64,000 bases of DNA from Anoxybacter fermentans (GCF_003991135.1 NZ_CP016379.1:2728001-2792000), one strand, 5' to 3'; positions 54,496 to 63,239 are shown, counted from the stretch's first letter. Made by a program: numbers and translations. The notes: generated by a model from the sequence alone, not told the origin.

Positions 54496-56047
54496 CTTTC
54501 TCACCTCCATATTTAAATCTATCATTATCATGATGCGGTATAGATCTGGGTCTTTTTCTCAGATATTGATAAGGTGCTCTAATCAAAACATCTTTAAGAT
54601 CCTTAAAATTTAACGGTGCTAAGGGAGTAAAATAGGGTACATCAAAAGATTCCAGGCTGGTTAAGTGAATTATAATAAACAAATAGCCCAGAATAACACC
54701 ATATAGGCTAAGAATTGAAGCCAATATCATCATAAAAAATCGAAATAAACGTAAAGGTACGCCTATAGAACTGATAGGTACAGTAAAGGAAGCTATAGCT
54801 GTAACGGCTACCACAATTACCATAGGGGCGCTGACAAGATTTGCCCTGACTGCTGCTTCACCGATAACCAACCCGCCGACAATACTTATAGTCTGTCCGA
54901 TTGGCCCTGGAAGTCTCGCTCCTGCTTCTCGAATTACCTCCAAAAGCCCCTCCATCAAAAATGCTTCAATAAAAGAGGGAAAAGGAACCTTACTTCTGGC
55001 AATAGCAAGAGGTATAATCAGGTCAATTGGTAAAAGCTCAGGATGAAATGTTACCAGAGAAATATAAATGGCCGGTAAAAATATTGCAAATATAGCTGAT
55101 AATATTCTTATAAAACGTACAAAAGTGGCAACAAAGGGTTTATCATAATAATCTTCAGGAGATTGAAAAAAGTGCATCAACAATGCAGGAACCAGATAAA
55201 CATAAGGAGTATGTTCCAACATCAATGCAATCTGTCCCTCCATTAAACCAGCTGAAATCTTATCCGGTCTCTCTGTCTTTAATAACTGGGGGAATGGTGT
55301 TAAATGATTATCTGAAATAAAATCTTCTAAAATTCCTATATCCAATACCAGATCAATATCAATCTGATCTAGCCTTTCTTCCACTTTATACAACAATTCT
55401 TGATTGATAATATCATCTATATAGAGAAGGGCCAGTTTAGCTTTTCCGCGCCTACCAATTGTTTTATATTTAACTTTTAAATGGGGATCACGAATCCTTT
55501 TGCGAATCATTGAGATATTGGTCTGAAGATTTTCTACAAATGCCTCCTGGGGGCCATAAGTTGTGATTTCATTAGTTGCAGGAGCGACACTTCTTTCTTG
55601 CCATCCTTTGATATCTAAAATAAAAGCTCTGGGTACTTTCTCTACCAGTAAAACTCCATTACCTTCCAAAATACTATCCATAATCTTTTTAAAGGAATCT
55701 GTCTCATCTACTATACTGATAGATAAGAATTTGGATGCTAGATCTTTAAGTATAACCTGATCAATCTTTTCTTCACAATAATCACCATCCATAAACATTA
55801 AAGGACGTAAAATACTTTCATTAATTAATTCCTTTTCCACCAGTGGTTCTACAAAAATGAGCGTGGCCCTATTTTCTTTGATAAAAAACTCCCGGAATTT
55901 TATATCCTGTGAACCATCAAAAATCTTTTTTAGTTTCTTAATGTTTTTATAATAATCGCTACTAAATTTTTTCTCAATAATTTCTTTCCTGATCGATTTG
56001 CTAGATTGGTTATTTTTTTTGAATAAATTTTTTAATTTATCCCACAT
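54482..56047 (-). CDS. Germinant receptor A subunit, GerAA family (operon 2)
   Basis: 521 residues, ATG behind GAAGGG. Hallmarks: SMIRKRIRDPHLKVKYKTIG, FFQSPEDYYDKPFVATFVRFIR, PFPSFIEAFLMEGLLEVIREAG, ARLPGPIGQTISIVGGLVIGE. The N-terminus is Lys/Asn-rich. It is clearly paralogous to the A subunit at 43.1-44.7 kb but diverged, so the two receptors probably answer different germinants. Confidence 0.96.
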   Translation of the reverse strand: MWDKLKNLFKKNNQSSKSIRKEIIEKKFSSDYYKNIKKLKKIFDGSQDIKFREFFIKENRATLIFVEPLVEKELINESILRPLMFMDGDYCEEKIDQVILKDLASKFLSISIVDETDSFKKIMDSILEGNGVLLVEKVPRAFILDIKGWQERSVAPATNEITTYGPQEAFVENLQTNISMIRKRIRDPHLKVKYKTIGRRGKAKLALLYIDDIINQELLYKVEERLDQIDIDLVLDIGILEDFISDNHLTPFPQLLKTERPDKISAGLMEGQIALMLEHTPYVYLVPALLMHFFQSPEDYYDKPFVATFVRFIRILSAIFAIFLPAIYISLVTFHPELLPIDLIIPLAIARSKVPFPSFIEAFLMEGLLEVIREAGARLPGPIGQTISIVGGLVIGEAAVRANLVSAPMVIVVAVTAIASFTVPISSIGVPLRLFRFFMMILASILSLYGVILGYLFIIIHLTSLESFDVPYFTPLAPLNFKDLKDVLIRAPYQYLRKRPRSIPHHDNDRFKYGGEKDEGN

Positions 56048-56127
56048 AATCTATCCCTTCTCTAGTTATTTTTTTGATGTCTAAAATTATTCTAACCGTA
56101 AATATGTTAGATTATAATATGATTATA

Positions 56128-56336
56128 CTGCAAAAAGCTAATTTTGAGTGACATAGAAATTTTTCGCCAAATCATCTTAACGAGATTTCCGACGAAATAA
56201 AGCCTCATCACAGGAGGTGATGAGCTAGTTCTAAGGGCCAGAAGGACCCTTTGATTAAGAAGCCTTATTTCGGCGAAAATCGAGCTTTAGATAATTCGAA
56301 AAATTTCTCAAGAAGCGAAAAATTAGCTTTTTGCAG
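56128..56336 (-). repeat. Three-way-junction MITE-like element, copy 12 (full)
   Basis: 209 bp, reverse orientation, both inner hairpins intact. It sits in the divergent gap between germinant operon 2 and the Gln/Gly/Tyr-rich gene. Confidence 0.9.
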
Positions 56337-56608
56337 TTTGATCAGTTATTATTTTTTTTCCAATAAAGATTCCTACCTGTAATAATTTTTTTTTAAATTG
56401 AAAGAATAAAATTGAAAGCAATGACAGAAAGGAGGGTAAATTTTATTACCTCTATCTACCAAAGAATTTAACTATGTCATAAACCATCTTTTCTGGGAAC
56501 TATTAATGGTAAAAAAGTATTATAAATTACGCTTAACAGATAACAGACTCTCAATTAGAGCAAACTAAGACAACTATATTATTTACCTTAAAGGAGGCAA
56601 AAACAGAT
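56337..56608. other. Leader region of the Gln/Gly/Tyr-rich genes
   Basis: AT-rich, no protein-coding gene seen apart from a 16-codon frame around an AAAGGAGGG motif (56421-56471) that is probably chance. AAAGGAGG at about 56589 serves the next gene. A sporulation promoter is expected but not clear. Confidence 0.35.
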
Positions 56609-57451
56609 ATGAACAAAGCACACGGCGGTTATGGTATGACTGGTCAATATGGCGGCCAAAGCCAATATCAAGGAATGAATCAGGCCAACCAATATAGCTA
56701 CACCAATCAATATCGCGGCAACAATCCTCAACATTCTGAAGAACACGGCGGTTATGGTATGACCGGCTATACCGATTCCCAGTCTGGTGGTGGACAGGGC
56801 CAATATCAGGCCAACCAATATGGCTACACCAGTCAATATCGCGGCAACAACCCTCAACATTCTGAAGAACGCGGCGGTTATGGTATAACAAGTCAATATG
56901 GTGGTCAAAGCCAATATCAGGGTATGACTCAAGGTACTCAATATCAACAAACTAATATAACCAGCGGTTATGGTACTACCGGTCAGAGCGGTTCCCAGTC
57001 TGGTGGTGGACAGGGCCAATATCAGGCCAACCAATATGGCTACACCAGTCAATATCGCGGCAACAATCCTCAACACTCTGAAGAACGCGGTGGTTATGGT
57101 ATAACAAATCAATATGGTGGTCAAAGCCAATATCAAGGTATGACTCAAGGTACTCAATATCAACAAACTAATATAACCAGCGGTTATGGTACTACCGGTC
57201 AGAGCGGTTCCCAGTCTGGTGGTGGACAGGGCCAATATCAGGCCAACCAATATGGCTACACCAGTCAATATCGCGGCAACAACCCTCAACATTCTGAAGA
57301 ACACGGCGGTTATGGTATGGCAGGTCAATATAGTGGTCAAAGCCAATATCAGGGTATGAACCAGGCTAATCAATATGGCTATACCAACCAATATCGGGGT
57401 TATACAACTGAACACAGTGAAGAACCAACTTCCACTGGAGGCAGGATGTAA
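56609..57451 (+). CDS. Gln/Gly/Tyr-rich repetitive low-complexity protein
   Basis: 280 residues, ATG 12 bases after AAAGGAGG. Almost entirely Gly, Gln, Tyr, Asn, Ser and Thr. Units of GGYGMTGQYGGQSQYQGM, ANQYGYTSQYRGNNPQHSEE and QSGSQSGGGQGQYQ recur three to four times, with near-identical DNA blocks of about 230 bp. There is no signal peptide. Composition resembles spore coat or crust proteins and also prion-like, phase-separating domains with regularly spaced Tyr. It is next to germination genes and coupled to a second protein of similar composition, so a spore surface role is likely though unproven. Confidence 0.75.
   Translation: MNKAHGGYGMTGQYGGQSQYQGMNQANQYSYTNQYRGNNPQHSEEHGGYGMTGYTDSQSGGGQGQYQANQYGYTSQYRGNNPQHSEERGGYGITSQYGGQSQYQGMTQGTQYQQTNITSGYGTTGQSGSQSGGGQGQYQANQYGYTSQYRGNNPQHSEERGGYGITNQYGGQSQYQGMTQGTQYQQTNITSGYGTTGQSGSQSGGGQGQYQANQYGYTSQYRGNNPQHSEEHGGYGMAGQYSGQSQYQGMNQANQYGYTNQYRGYTTEHSEEPTSTGGRM
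56879..57330 (+). repeat. Tandem 230-bp repeats inside the low-complexity gene
   Basis: The block from GGTATAACAAGTCAATATGG to the next GGCGGTTATGG is repeated with only a few changes; the whole units start near 56879 and 57101. Recent tandem duplication; a third, partial unit lies upstream. Repeat number may vary between strains. Confidence 0.8.
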
Positions 57452-57747
57452 TGGATAATCAAAATAACTTAGGACGTCAATATACCAGTAATCCCAAATT
57501 TGGTACTATCTATCCCAATACTCAATATAAAGGATATACCGAAGAAGAAGGTACACCATATGGTGGACCTTCTAATATGCAGCAACAAAAAAATCAAATA
57601 TTAAGTAACGTAAAATATCATGGTGCTGATCAATACAGTCAGCAAAGAATTAAAAATCAATATCAAGGAATGAATCAGCAATCTGAAAATACCCTTAATG
57701 CAACCACTCCTAAACTGCATAACACTCTAGAAAATGAAATTAAGTAG
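57451..57747 (+). CDS. Small Gln/Asn-rich protein coupled to the repetitive protein
   Basis: 98 residues. The start ATG overlaps the preceding stop (TAATG) and GGAGGCAGG lies inside the end of that gene, so translation is coupled. The product is Gln/Asn/Tyr-rich (MDNQNNLGRQYTSNPKFGTI, then NQYQGMNQQSENT) and shares the QYQGMNQ motif with its neighbour. Unlike it, it is not tandemly repeated. Probable partner in the same spore or surface structure. Confidence 0.72.
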   Translation: MDNQNNLGRQYTSNPKFGTIYPNTQYKGYTEEEGTPYGGPSNMQQQKNQILSNVKYHGADQYSQQRIKNQYQGMNQQSENTLNATTPKLHNTLENEIK

Positions 57748-57850
57748 TGGTTGACGAATCTTAACTTACAAATCCCTCCATTCTGGATGTAGTAAGTTAG
57801 AGATTGGGTTAACTACTACTTACTCAGAAGGAGGGATTTGTTATTTTTTA
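57742..57850 (+). promoter_or_regulatory. Terminator with a competing hairpin, possible attenuator
   Basis: ACAAATCCCTCC (57768-57779) pairs perfectly with GGAGGGATTTGT (57830-57841), followed by TATTTTTT: a terminator with a 50-nt loop. Within it AACTTAC (57764-57770) can instead pair with GTAAGTT (57793-57799). AAGTAGTGGTTGAC can pair with GTTAACTACTACTT. The overlap of AACTTAC with the terminator arm suggests alternative folds. Simple termination of the upstream genes is the minimal reading. Confidence 0.5.
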
Positions 57851-57942
57851 AGAAAATTACGACCCTACAGAAAAATCAAGCTTTCCCTCTTGAAAAAGGA
57901 GGGAAATTTGAAAGAACATAAAATATCAAGGGAGGAATATAT

Positions 57943-59097
57943 GTGGAAAAAACATTTAGATTTTTTATGCCGCCAGTTAGTTTAATGGGGCCCGGATGTC
58001 TAAAAGACCTGGGGAAAGAAATAGTTAATTTAGGGCTAAAAAAAGCTTTAATAGTAACTGATAAGGTTTTAGTTCAAATAGGGTTGGTTAATCAATTAAC
58101 AGAAGTGTTAACTTCAGAAGGAATAGAGTACGTTATCTATGATGGAACCCAACCAAATCCGACAGTTAAAAATGTAGAAGATGGATTAAAGATGTTAAAA
58201 GAAAATAATTGTGATTTCTTAATTTCTTTTGGTGGAGGTTCTCCTCACGACTGCGCTAAAGGTATAGGTATAGTCGCTACAAATGGTGGTTCAATAAAAG
58301 ATTATGAAGGTGTAAACAAATCAACTAAACCTATGCTACCTTTAGTTGCAGTAAATACAACAGCTGGTACTGCTAGTGAAATGACTAGATTTTGTATCAT
58401 AACAGACGAAGAAAGACATGTTAAAATGGCTATTGTAGATTGGCATACAACTCCTATTTTAGCAGTAAACGACCCTCTTTTAATGGTAGGTATGCCTAAA
58501 TCATTAACAGCTGCAACAGGTATGGATGCCTTAACACATGCAATCGAAGCTTATGTTTCAACTGAAGCAACACCGGTTACAGATGCTTGTGCACTGATGG
58601 CAATCGAGCTAATTTCAAAATACTTAAGAAGAGCAGTTGAAAATGGTGAAGATTATGAAGCGAGAGATAAAATGGCATATGCTGAATTCTTAGCCGGTAT
58701 GGCATTTAACAATGCCAGTTTAGGATACGTTCATGCTATGGCACATCAATTAGGTGGATTCTATGATCTACCACATGGAGTATGTAATGCAGTATTGCTT
58801 CCACATGTTCAGAGATTCAATGCTAAAGTTGTACCTGAAAGATTTATTAATATAGCCAGAGCAATGGGAGAAAATGTAGAAGGCCTTTCAGCAGAGGAAG
58901 CTGCTAAAAAAGCGATTGAAGCTATTGTAAAATTAGCATCAGATATTGGAATCCCATCTGGATTAAAAGAACTAGGAGTTAAAGAAGAAGATATAAAAAC
59001 TCTTTCAGAAAACGCCTTGAAAGATGCATGTGGACTAACAAATCCAAAACAAGCTAGTTTAGAAGAAATAATGGAAATATATAAACAGGCAATGTAA
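57943..59097 (+). CDS. Iron-containing alcohol dehydrogenase
   Basis: 384 residues from a GTG eight bases after GGGAGG. Family motifs: [12 protein letters not shown] for NAD(P) binding, [24 protein letters not shown] and [25 protein letters not shown] with the iron-binding His residues. It is a cytoplasmic group III alcohol dehydrogenase, close in motif to ethanol, butanol or 1,3-propanediol dehydrogenases. As a sink for NADH it complements the hydrogenase. Its codon use differs a little from neighbours (more GCA, GGT, TTA), possibly reflecting high expression or transfer. Confidence 0.95.
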   Translation: MEKTFRFFMPPVSLMGPGCLKDLGKEIVNLGLKKALIVTDKVLVQIGLVNQLTEVLTSEGIEYVIYDGTQPNPTVKNVEDGLKMLKENNCDFLISFGGGSPHDCAKGIGIVATNGGSIKDYEGVNKSTKPMLPLVAVNTTAGTASEMTRFCIITDEERHVKMAIVDWHTTPILAVNDPLLMVGMPKSLTAATGMDALTHAIEAYVSTEATPVTDACALMAIELISKYLRRAVENGEDYEARDKMAYAEFLAGMAFNNASLGYVHAMAHQLGGFYDLPHGVCNAVLLPHVQRFNAKVVPERFINIARAMGENVEGLSAEEAAKKAIEAIVKLASDIGIPSGLKELGVKEEDIKTLSENALKDACGLTNPKQASLEEIMEIYKQAM

Positions 59098-59123
59098 ATG
59101 TAAATATAAAATTTTAAAGGCTT

Positions 59124-59316
59124 CAGGCTGTTGAAAAAGGGGAGGTACACATAACTTGCTCCCATAAAGGAACAAAAACTAAATATAATTTCTTCCGCTA
59201 CCGGATGCTCCGCCATCCTAGCTTCAGCCTTGATTTATACGCTTCAGAAATTATATTTAGTTTTTCTGGCAGTGCACAGGCAAATCTCTAAAAAAGAAAG
59301 GTTTGTCAACAAGCTC
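59124..59316. repeat. Second repeat family, copy D
   Basis: Starts CAGGCTGTTGAAAAAGG 27 bp past the alcohol dehydrogenase stop and ends TCAACAAGCTC. Both AAAACTAAATATAATTTCT arms are kept, but about 40 bp of the centre (the GCTGCGCGTCC part) are missing compared with copy C. Confidence 0.85.
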
Positions 59317-59320
59317 AAGG

Positions 59321-59341
59321 GAGAATAGCTTCTCTTTTTTT
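59321..59341 (+). terminator. Terminator behind the alcohol dehydrogenase gene and repeat D
   Basis: GAGAA and TTCTC with a 4-nt loop followed by seven T residues. Confidence 0.65.
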
Positions 59342-59382
59342 AATGTTTAGGAAATTATACTTTTTCGTAAATTATGGATAAC
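59335..59382 (-). repeat. Third repeat family, copy B
   Basis: Inverted match to 39131-39178 over about 47 bp, with a perfect core AATGTTTAGGAAATTATACT. It directly overlaps the T-run of a terminator and precedes MITE-like copy 13. A partial relative with AAAAAGTATAATTT lies near 20190. Confidence 0.75.
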
Positions 59383-59398
59383 TATGAAATGAATTAAA

Positions 59399-59605
59399 CT
59401 GCAAAAAGCTAATTTTGAGCGACATAGAAATTTTTCGCCAAATCATCTTAGCGAGATTTCCGACAAAATAAGGCCTCATCACAGGAGGTGATGAGCTAAT
59501 CAAGGGCCAGGATGGCCCTTTGATTAGGAAACCTTATTTCGGCGAAAATCGAGCTTTAGATGATTCGAAAAATTTCTCAAGAAGCGAAAAATTAGCTTCT
59601 TGCAG
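59399..59605 (-). repeat. Three-way-junction MITE-like element, copy 13 (full)
   Basis: 207 bp, reverse orientation, both inner hairpins complete (CATCACAGGAGGTGATG and TAATCAAGGGCC...GGCCCTTTGATTA). It lies between two convergent genes, 20 bp past the GH13 stop. Confidence 0.92.
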
Positions 59606-59625
59606 TTTAACCATTAAATTTATAT

Positions 59626-61461
59626 TCATTTGACTAACAACACTGCACCAAAATTAGGCTTCAATTCTAACCTTGTTTTATCAGCATTATAAACTCCACC
59701 ATTCAAAAGATCATAAACCTCACCTTTGATACCCCACTCCTCAAAAGGAATAGTTAATGTATGAACATCATCACTATTATTGATCACAGAAATAATCCTT
59801 TCTCCTTCATATTCCCTCTCAAAAGCAAAGATTCTCCGCTTATCATCTGTATAAACAACTCTAAATGAACCTCTCTGTAAAGCCGGATAGGAACGACGGA
59901 TTTTTATCATCGTTTTATATAGATTTAAAAGATCCTGATTCTGTTTTTCAGGGTCCCAGATCATTGGCCGACGACAGTCGGGATCTTTACCACCTTCCAT
60001 CCCCACTTCATCACCATAATAAATTGCCGGTGCACCCAGATAAGTAAATTGGAAGATAACAAAAGGTTTAATTAAATCTACATTTCCCCGTGCCAGGGTT
60101 AAAAACCTCTCTACATCATGAGAACTAACCATGTTATAAAGCACATGGACAACTGGCTCAGGATAACGTGTAAGATCCATTCCCAATTCTTTTGCAAATC
60201 GGCTGGGCCTTTTAATACGCTCTATAAAGAATTTGATCATTAATTTCCTGTAAACATAATTCATCGTTGAATCAAATTCTTTATTATTAATCCATGGACT
60301 GGCGTCATCCCATATCTCACCAATGATTAAAACCTCAGGATCAATCTCTTTAGCCACCCTATATAACTCCTGCCAGAACTCATGGGGAACTTCCTTTGGT
60401 GCATCCAACCGGATCCCTTTAACACCTAAACTTAACCAATACCTGACCACATCAAGAATATATTCTCTTACTTCAGGATTTTTATAATTTAATTCCGGTA
60501 AACTACTAAAACCATTCCAGCAATCATAATTCCCTTTCTCAGGACTAACCGGAAAACTATAGATCCTATACCAATCTACATAAGGTGAATCCTCACCATT
60601 TTTTATAATATCCTGAAAAGCCCAGAACTCAGTTCCTGTATGGTTAAAAACACCATCAATGATTATGTAAATTCCCCGTTTTTTTGCTTCTTTAACCAAT
60701 TTTTTGAATAATTCATTGGTTCCAAAATTATCATCCACTTTCAAATAATCAGTCGCATCATATTTATGGTTAGAGATAGATTCATGAATCGGATTAAAAT
60801 AAATCGCTTGAACTCCTAACTCCTCTAAATAATCCAGTTTATCCAATACTCCCTGTAAGTCACCGCCAAAGAAATCTGAACCCCGGGGTGGATTTACAGG
60901 GTACTGATCCCAACTCCGTACCACTACTGGATTCCCATATACGTCCCATTCACCCGGCTTTGGATCATTGGATGGATCTCCGTTGTAAAAACGTTCAGGA
61001 AAAATCTGATATATAACCGCTCCTTTGGCCCAATCAGGTGTGGCAAACGTTTGCACAGAATTTGTATAAATAACAAATGGCTCTATTTCATCTACAGAAG
61101 TAACTGCGCCATTTTGACCTAGATAGGCCACTTCCTCACCAACCGTGACTTTAAAATAATAAGTAAACTCTTCCTTTTCAGGTTTAAACTGAATCGCATA
61201 AAACTGATAGAAATTATTCTCTGCATAAAACTTCATCGGCAATTTTTCTCTGCCATCTAAAATTAATTCAGCCCTATCCACACCCTGTCTTTGAACCTGT
61301 AGTCTAAGATTCAGTTCGCCATCTTTAGTCATATAACAGAACCTAACATTATCAGGCTCATGAACAAGATGCTTTATTTTCAACTTAGAAGCTGCAAAAA
61401 TATCTCCAGCCATTAATATAAAAAACATTACAAAAATTATCCCAATTACAATTTTTCGCAA
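59626..61461 (-). CDS. Secreted GH13 neopullulanase/cyclomaltodextrinase-like enzyme
   Basis: 611 residues. Signal peptide MRKIVIGIIFVMFFILMAGDIFA, so it acts outside the cytoplasmic membrane. Residues about 25-135 are the CBM34-like N-domain of this subfamily. The barrel carries GH13 regions: IDGVFNHTG, GIRLDAPKEV with the nucleophile Asp, IIGEIWDD with the acid/base Glu, and MVSSHDVERFL with the third Asp. A short C-terminal beta domain follows. The enzymes hydrolyse pullulan, cyclodextrins or short maltooligosaccharides. Most neopullulanases of this type are intracellular, so export is notable. Monocistronic. Confidence 0.93.
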   Translation of the reverse strand: MRKIVIGIIFVMFFILMAGDIFAASKLKIKHLVHEPDNVRFCYMTKDGELNLRLQVQRQGVDRAELILDGREKLPMKFYAENNFYQFYAIQFKPEKEEFTYYFKVTVGEEVAYLGQNGAVTSVDEIEPFVIYTNSVQTFATPDWAKGAVIYQIFPERFYNGDPSNDPKPGEWDVYGNPVVVRSWDQYPVNPPRGSDFFGGDLQGVLDKLDYLEELGVQAIYFNPIHESISNHKYDATDYLKVDDNFGTNELFKKLVKEAKKRGIYIIIDGVFNHTGTEFWAFQDIIKNGEDSPYVDWYRIYSFPVSPEKGNYDCWNGFSSLPELNYKNPEVREYILDVVRYWLSLGVKGIRLDAPKEVPHEFWQELYRVAKEIDPEVLIIGEIWDDASPWINNKEFDSTMNYVYRKLMIKFFIERIKRPSRFAKELGMDLTRYPEPVVHVLYNMVSSHDVERFLTLARGNVDLIKPFVIFQFTYLGAPAIYYGDEVGMEGGKDPDCRRPMIWDPEKQNQDLLNLYKTMIKIRRSYPALQRGSFRVVYTDDKRRIFAFEREYEGERIISVINNSDDVHTLTIPFEEWGIKGEVYDLLNGGVYNADKTRLELKPNFGAVLLVK

Positions 61462-61538
61462 AACTATCTACCTCCCTTTCCATTATTCCTTTATCTAATT
61501 ATAACAATTTAACTGCAAATAGTCCAGATAAAGAAAAA

Positions 61539-61566
61539 CTGGCCGGATATTAAAATACCCGACCAG
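61539..61566 (-). terminator. Terminator of the DUF1657 gene
   Basis: CTGGCCGGATA and TACCCGACCAG pair; TTTTTCTTT follows on the minus strand, 35 bp past the stop. Confidence 0.85.
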
Positions 61567-61600
61567 CCTTTCCGGGTGTTACACGACCTTTCCACTGCTT

Positions 61601-61843
61601 TTATTGTTGCTTCTGCTGTTGCCCGGACATCATCTGCTGCTCAACTTTATATTGAGGCTCCTCTTGCTCAATATAGTTTACCCTGTTTCTCAGGTCGGTG
61701 ATCAGAGATTCTAATTGCTGAGCACCGTTCTGAAACATTTGTTGAGCTAATTTGTCATCAGTGTCCTGAGCAAATTGCTCATAACTTGCCTTTGCGCTTT
61801 CTAAGGAAGTCAGAGTCTGATGCAGCTTTTTACCAACGGTCAT
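61601..61843 (-). CDS. DUF1657 spore-associated small protein
   Basis: 80 residues from the ATG at 61843, seven bases after GGAGGTG; the frame is open for 25 more codons upstream without a ribosome site. MTVGKKLHQTLTSLESAKAS, then RVNYIEQEEPQYK are the DUF1657 signature. The C-terminus is Gln-rich. Proteins of this family are short, helical and often encoded with SpoVA genes in spore-formers; function is unknown. Confidence 0.88.
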   Translation of the reverse strand: MTVGKKLHQTLTSLESAKASYEQFAQDTDDKLAQQMFQNGAQQLESLITDLRNRVNYIEQEEPQYKVEQQMMSGQQQKQQ

Positions 61844-61926
61844 TATAACACCTCCAAATGAGATTCTAGCTTTATTATGGAACATCTTCCGGTAAATTAG
61901 TCTAGTAGTTTTTAGCATAAAAAAAA

Positions 61927-61942
61927 ACCGACTAACGTCGGT
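61927..61942 (-). terminator. Terminator of the transporter operon
   Basis: ACCGAC-TAAC-GTCGGT followed by nine T residues on the minus strand, 9 bp past the transporter stop. Confidence 0.92.
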
Positions 61943-61950
61943 AATTCTAA

Positions 61951-63222
61951 CTAGATTAAATACCGCAAATAAATATAGATTTGACAGATTAATAAAGCTA
62001 ATAAAGTCAAAGGTAATCCGATCTTTAAATAATCCATAAAACTGATCTTTATCCCCTCTTTTTGAGCCATCCCAGTTACAATTACATTGGCAGAAGCTCC
62101 TATTACTGTCATATTACCACCTAAACAGGCACCCAGTGATAATGCCCACCAGAGAAATTGACTATTGTCAGATAACCCCTTAATTACGGGTATGGCAGTA
62201 GCTACAAAAGGAATATTATCCAAAAAACCTGAAATTAATCCAGCTCCCCAGAGTGTCAAAGCCGAAGTAACAGCCAGATTTCCCTGGGTAGCATGTAAAA
62301 TTCCCCGGGCCAACAGATCTAAAAGCCCGACTTTCTCCAATGCACCTACCAGAATAAATAATCCCGCAAAGAAGAAGATAGTTGCCCATTCTACTTCTCT
62401 AAAAGCTTCATCTGCATTCACTTTACTGATCAGCATCAATAAAAGCGCACCAATAATGGCAACAGCAGCAGTTTCAATTCCCAAAAGATCATGGAACATA
62501 AAGCCAATCAAGGTCAATCCCAAAATACTAAGAGATTTGTAAACCAATTCTTTATTTTTAAGGCTAATTTCGCAATTCAGGTTTTTAATTTGTTCCCGTA
62601 TTTCATCAGAAACCTCAAGCTGACGACGATAAAGCAGATAAATAATGGTAATGGTTACTATATAAATAATTAAGACAACCGGACCCAAATTAAGAATAAA
62701 ATCCATAAAACTTAATCCGGTAGCACTTCCAATCATAATATTGGGAGGGTCACCAATAAGAGTAGCAGTTCCTCCAATATTTGAAGAAAGAATTTCAGCA
62801 ATCAAATACGGAACAGGTGAAACATTTAAAGCCTTGCTAACTACCAATGTAATCGGTGCTATCATAACAACTGTTGTAACATTATCTAAAAGTGCTGAAA
62901 AAACAGCAGTCAAAGCAGAGAATAATACTAAAATTTTTACAGGACTACCCTCAACCCAATTTACCAATTTATAAGCAATATATTGAAATACACCAGTTTT
63001 CCGTGTAATGGAAACAAGAATCATCATAGAAACCAATAAGCTCAATGTATCAAAATCCACAAAATTAATAGCATCTGCCGCTGACAAAGGACCAAATAAG
63101 ACCACTATAGTTGCCCCAAGTAAAGTAATAACAGCTCTGTCTACTTTCTCAGAGATAATAAATCCATAAATGATTAAAAAAATACTTGATGCTTCAGTCA
63201 TTTCTGCAATAGAGAATTGCAT
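61951..63222 (-). CDS. ArsB/NhaD-family ion transporter
   Basis: 423 residues, ATG behind GAGGTGAT, with about eleven membrane helices. Family motifs: LLDNVTTVVMIAPIT, SSNIGGTATLIGDPPNIMIGSA and FLDNIPFVATAIPVI, i.e. two inverted repeats with the conserved DN pairs. Related proteins are Na+/H+ antiporters (NhaD), arsenite exporters (ArsB) or dicarboxylate carriers; sequence alone does not decide. It shares an operon with a DUF2294 protein behind a riboswitch-like leader, which favours a cation antiporter. Confidence 0.9.
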   Translation of the reverse strand: MQFSIAEMTEASSIFLIIYGFIISEKVDRAVITLLGATIVVLFGPLSAADAINFVDFDTLSLLVSMMILVSITRKTGVFQYIAYKLVNWVEGSPVKILVLFSALTAVFSALLDNVTTVVMIAPITLVVSKALNVSPVPYLIAEILSSNIGGTATLIGDPPNIMIGSATGLSFMDFILNLGPVVLIIYIVTITIIYLLYRRQLEVSDEIREQIKNLNCEISLKNKELVYKSLSILGLTLIGFMFHDLLGIETAAVAIIGALLLMLISKVNADEAFREVEWATIFFFAGLFILVGALEKVGLLDLLARGILHATQGNLAVTSALTLWGAGLISGFLDNIPFVATAIPVIKGLSDNSQFLWWALSLGACLGGNMTVIGASANVIVTGMAQKEGIKISFMDYLKIGLPLTLLALLICQIYIYLRYLI

Positions 63223-63239
63223 ATCTCATCACCTCACTT

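Noticed and set aside
56583-57415. Long open minus-strand frames (up to 275 codons) opposite the Gln/Gly/Tyr-rich gene
   Set aside because: Hydrophobic Thr/Ile/Leu repeats produced by the complementary strand of biased repeats; no ribosome site, while the plus-strand gene has one.
34-59605. Reading the 207-bp elements as ordinary rho-independent terminators
   Set aside because: They also occur in divergent promoter regions, lack a T-run after the stem, and proper terminators exist beside several of them.
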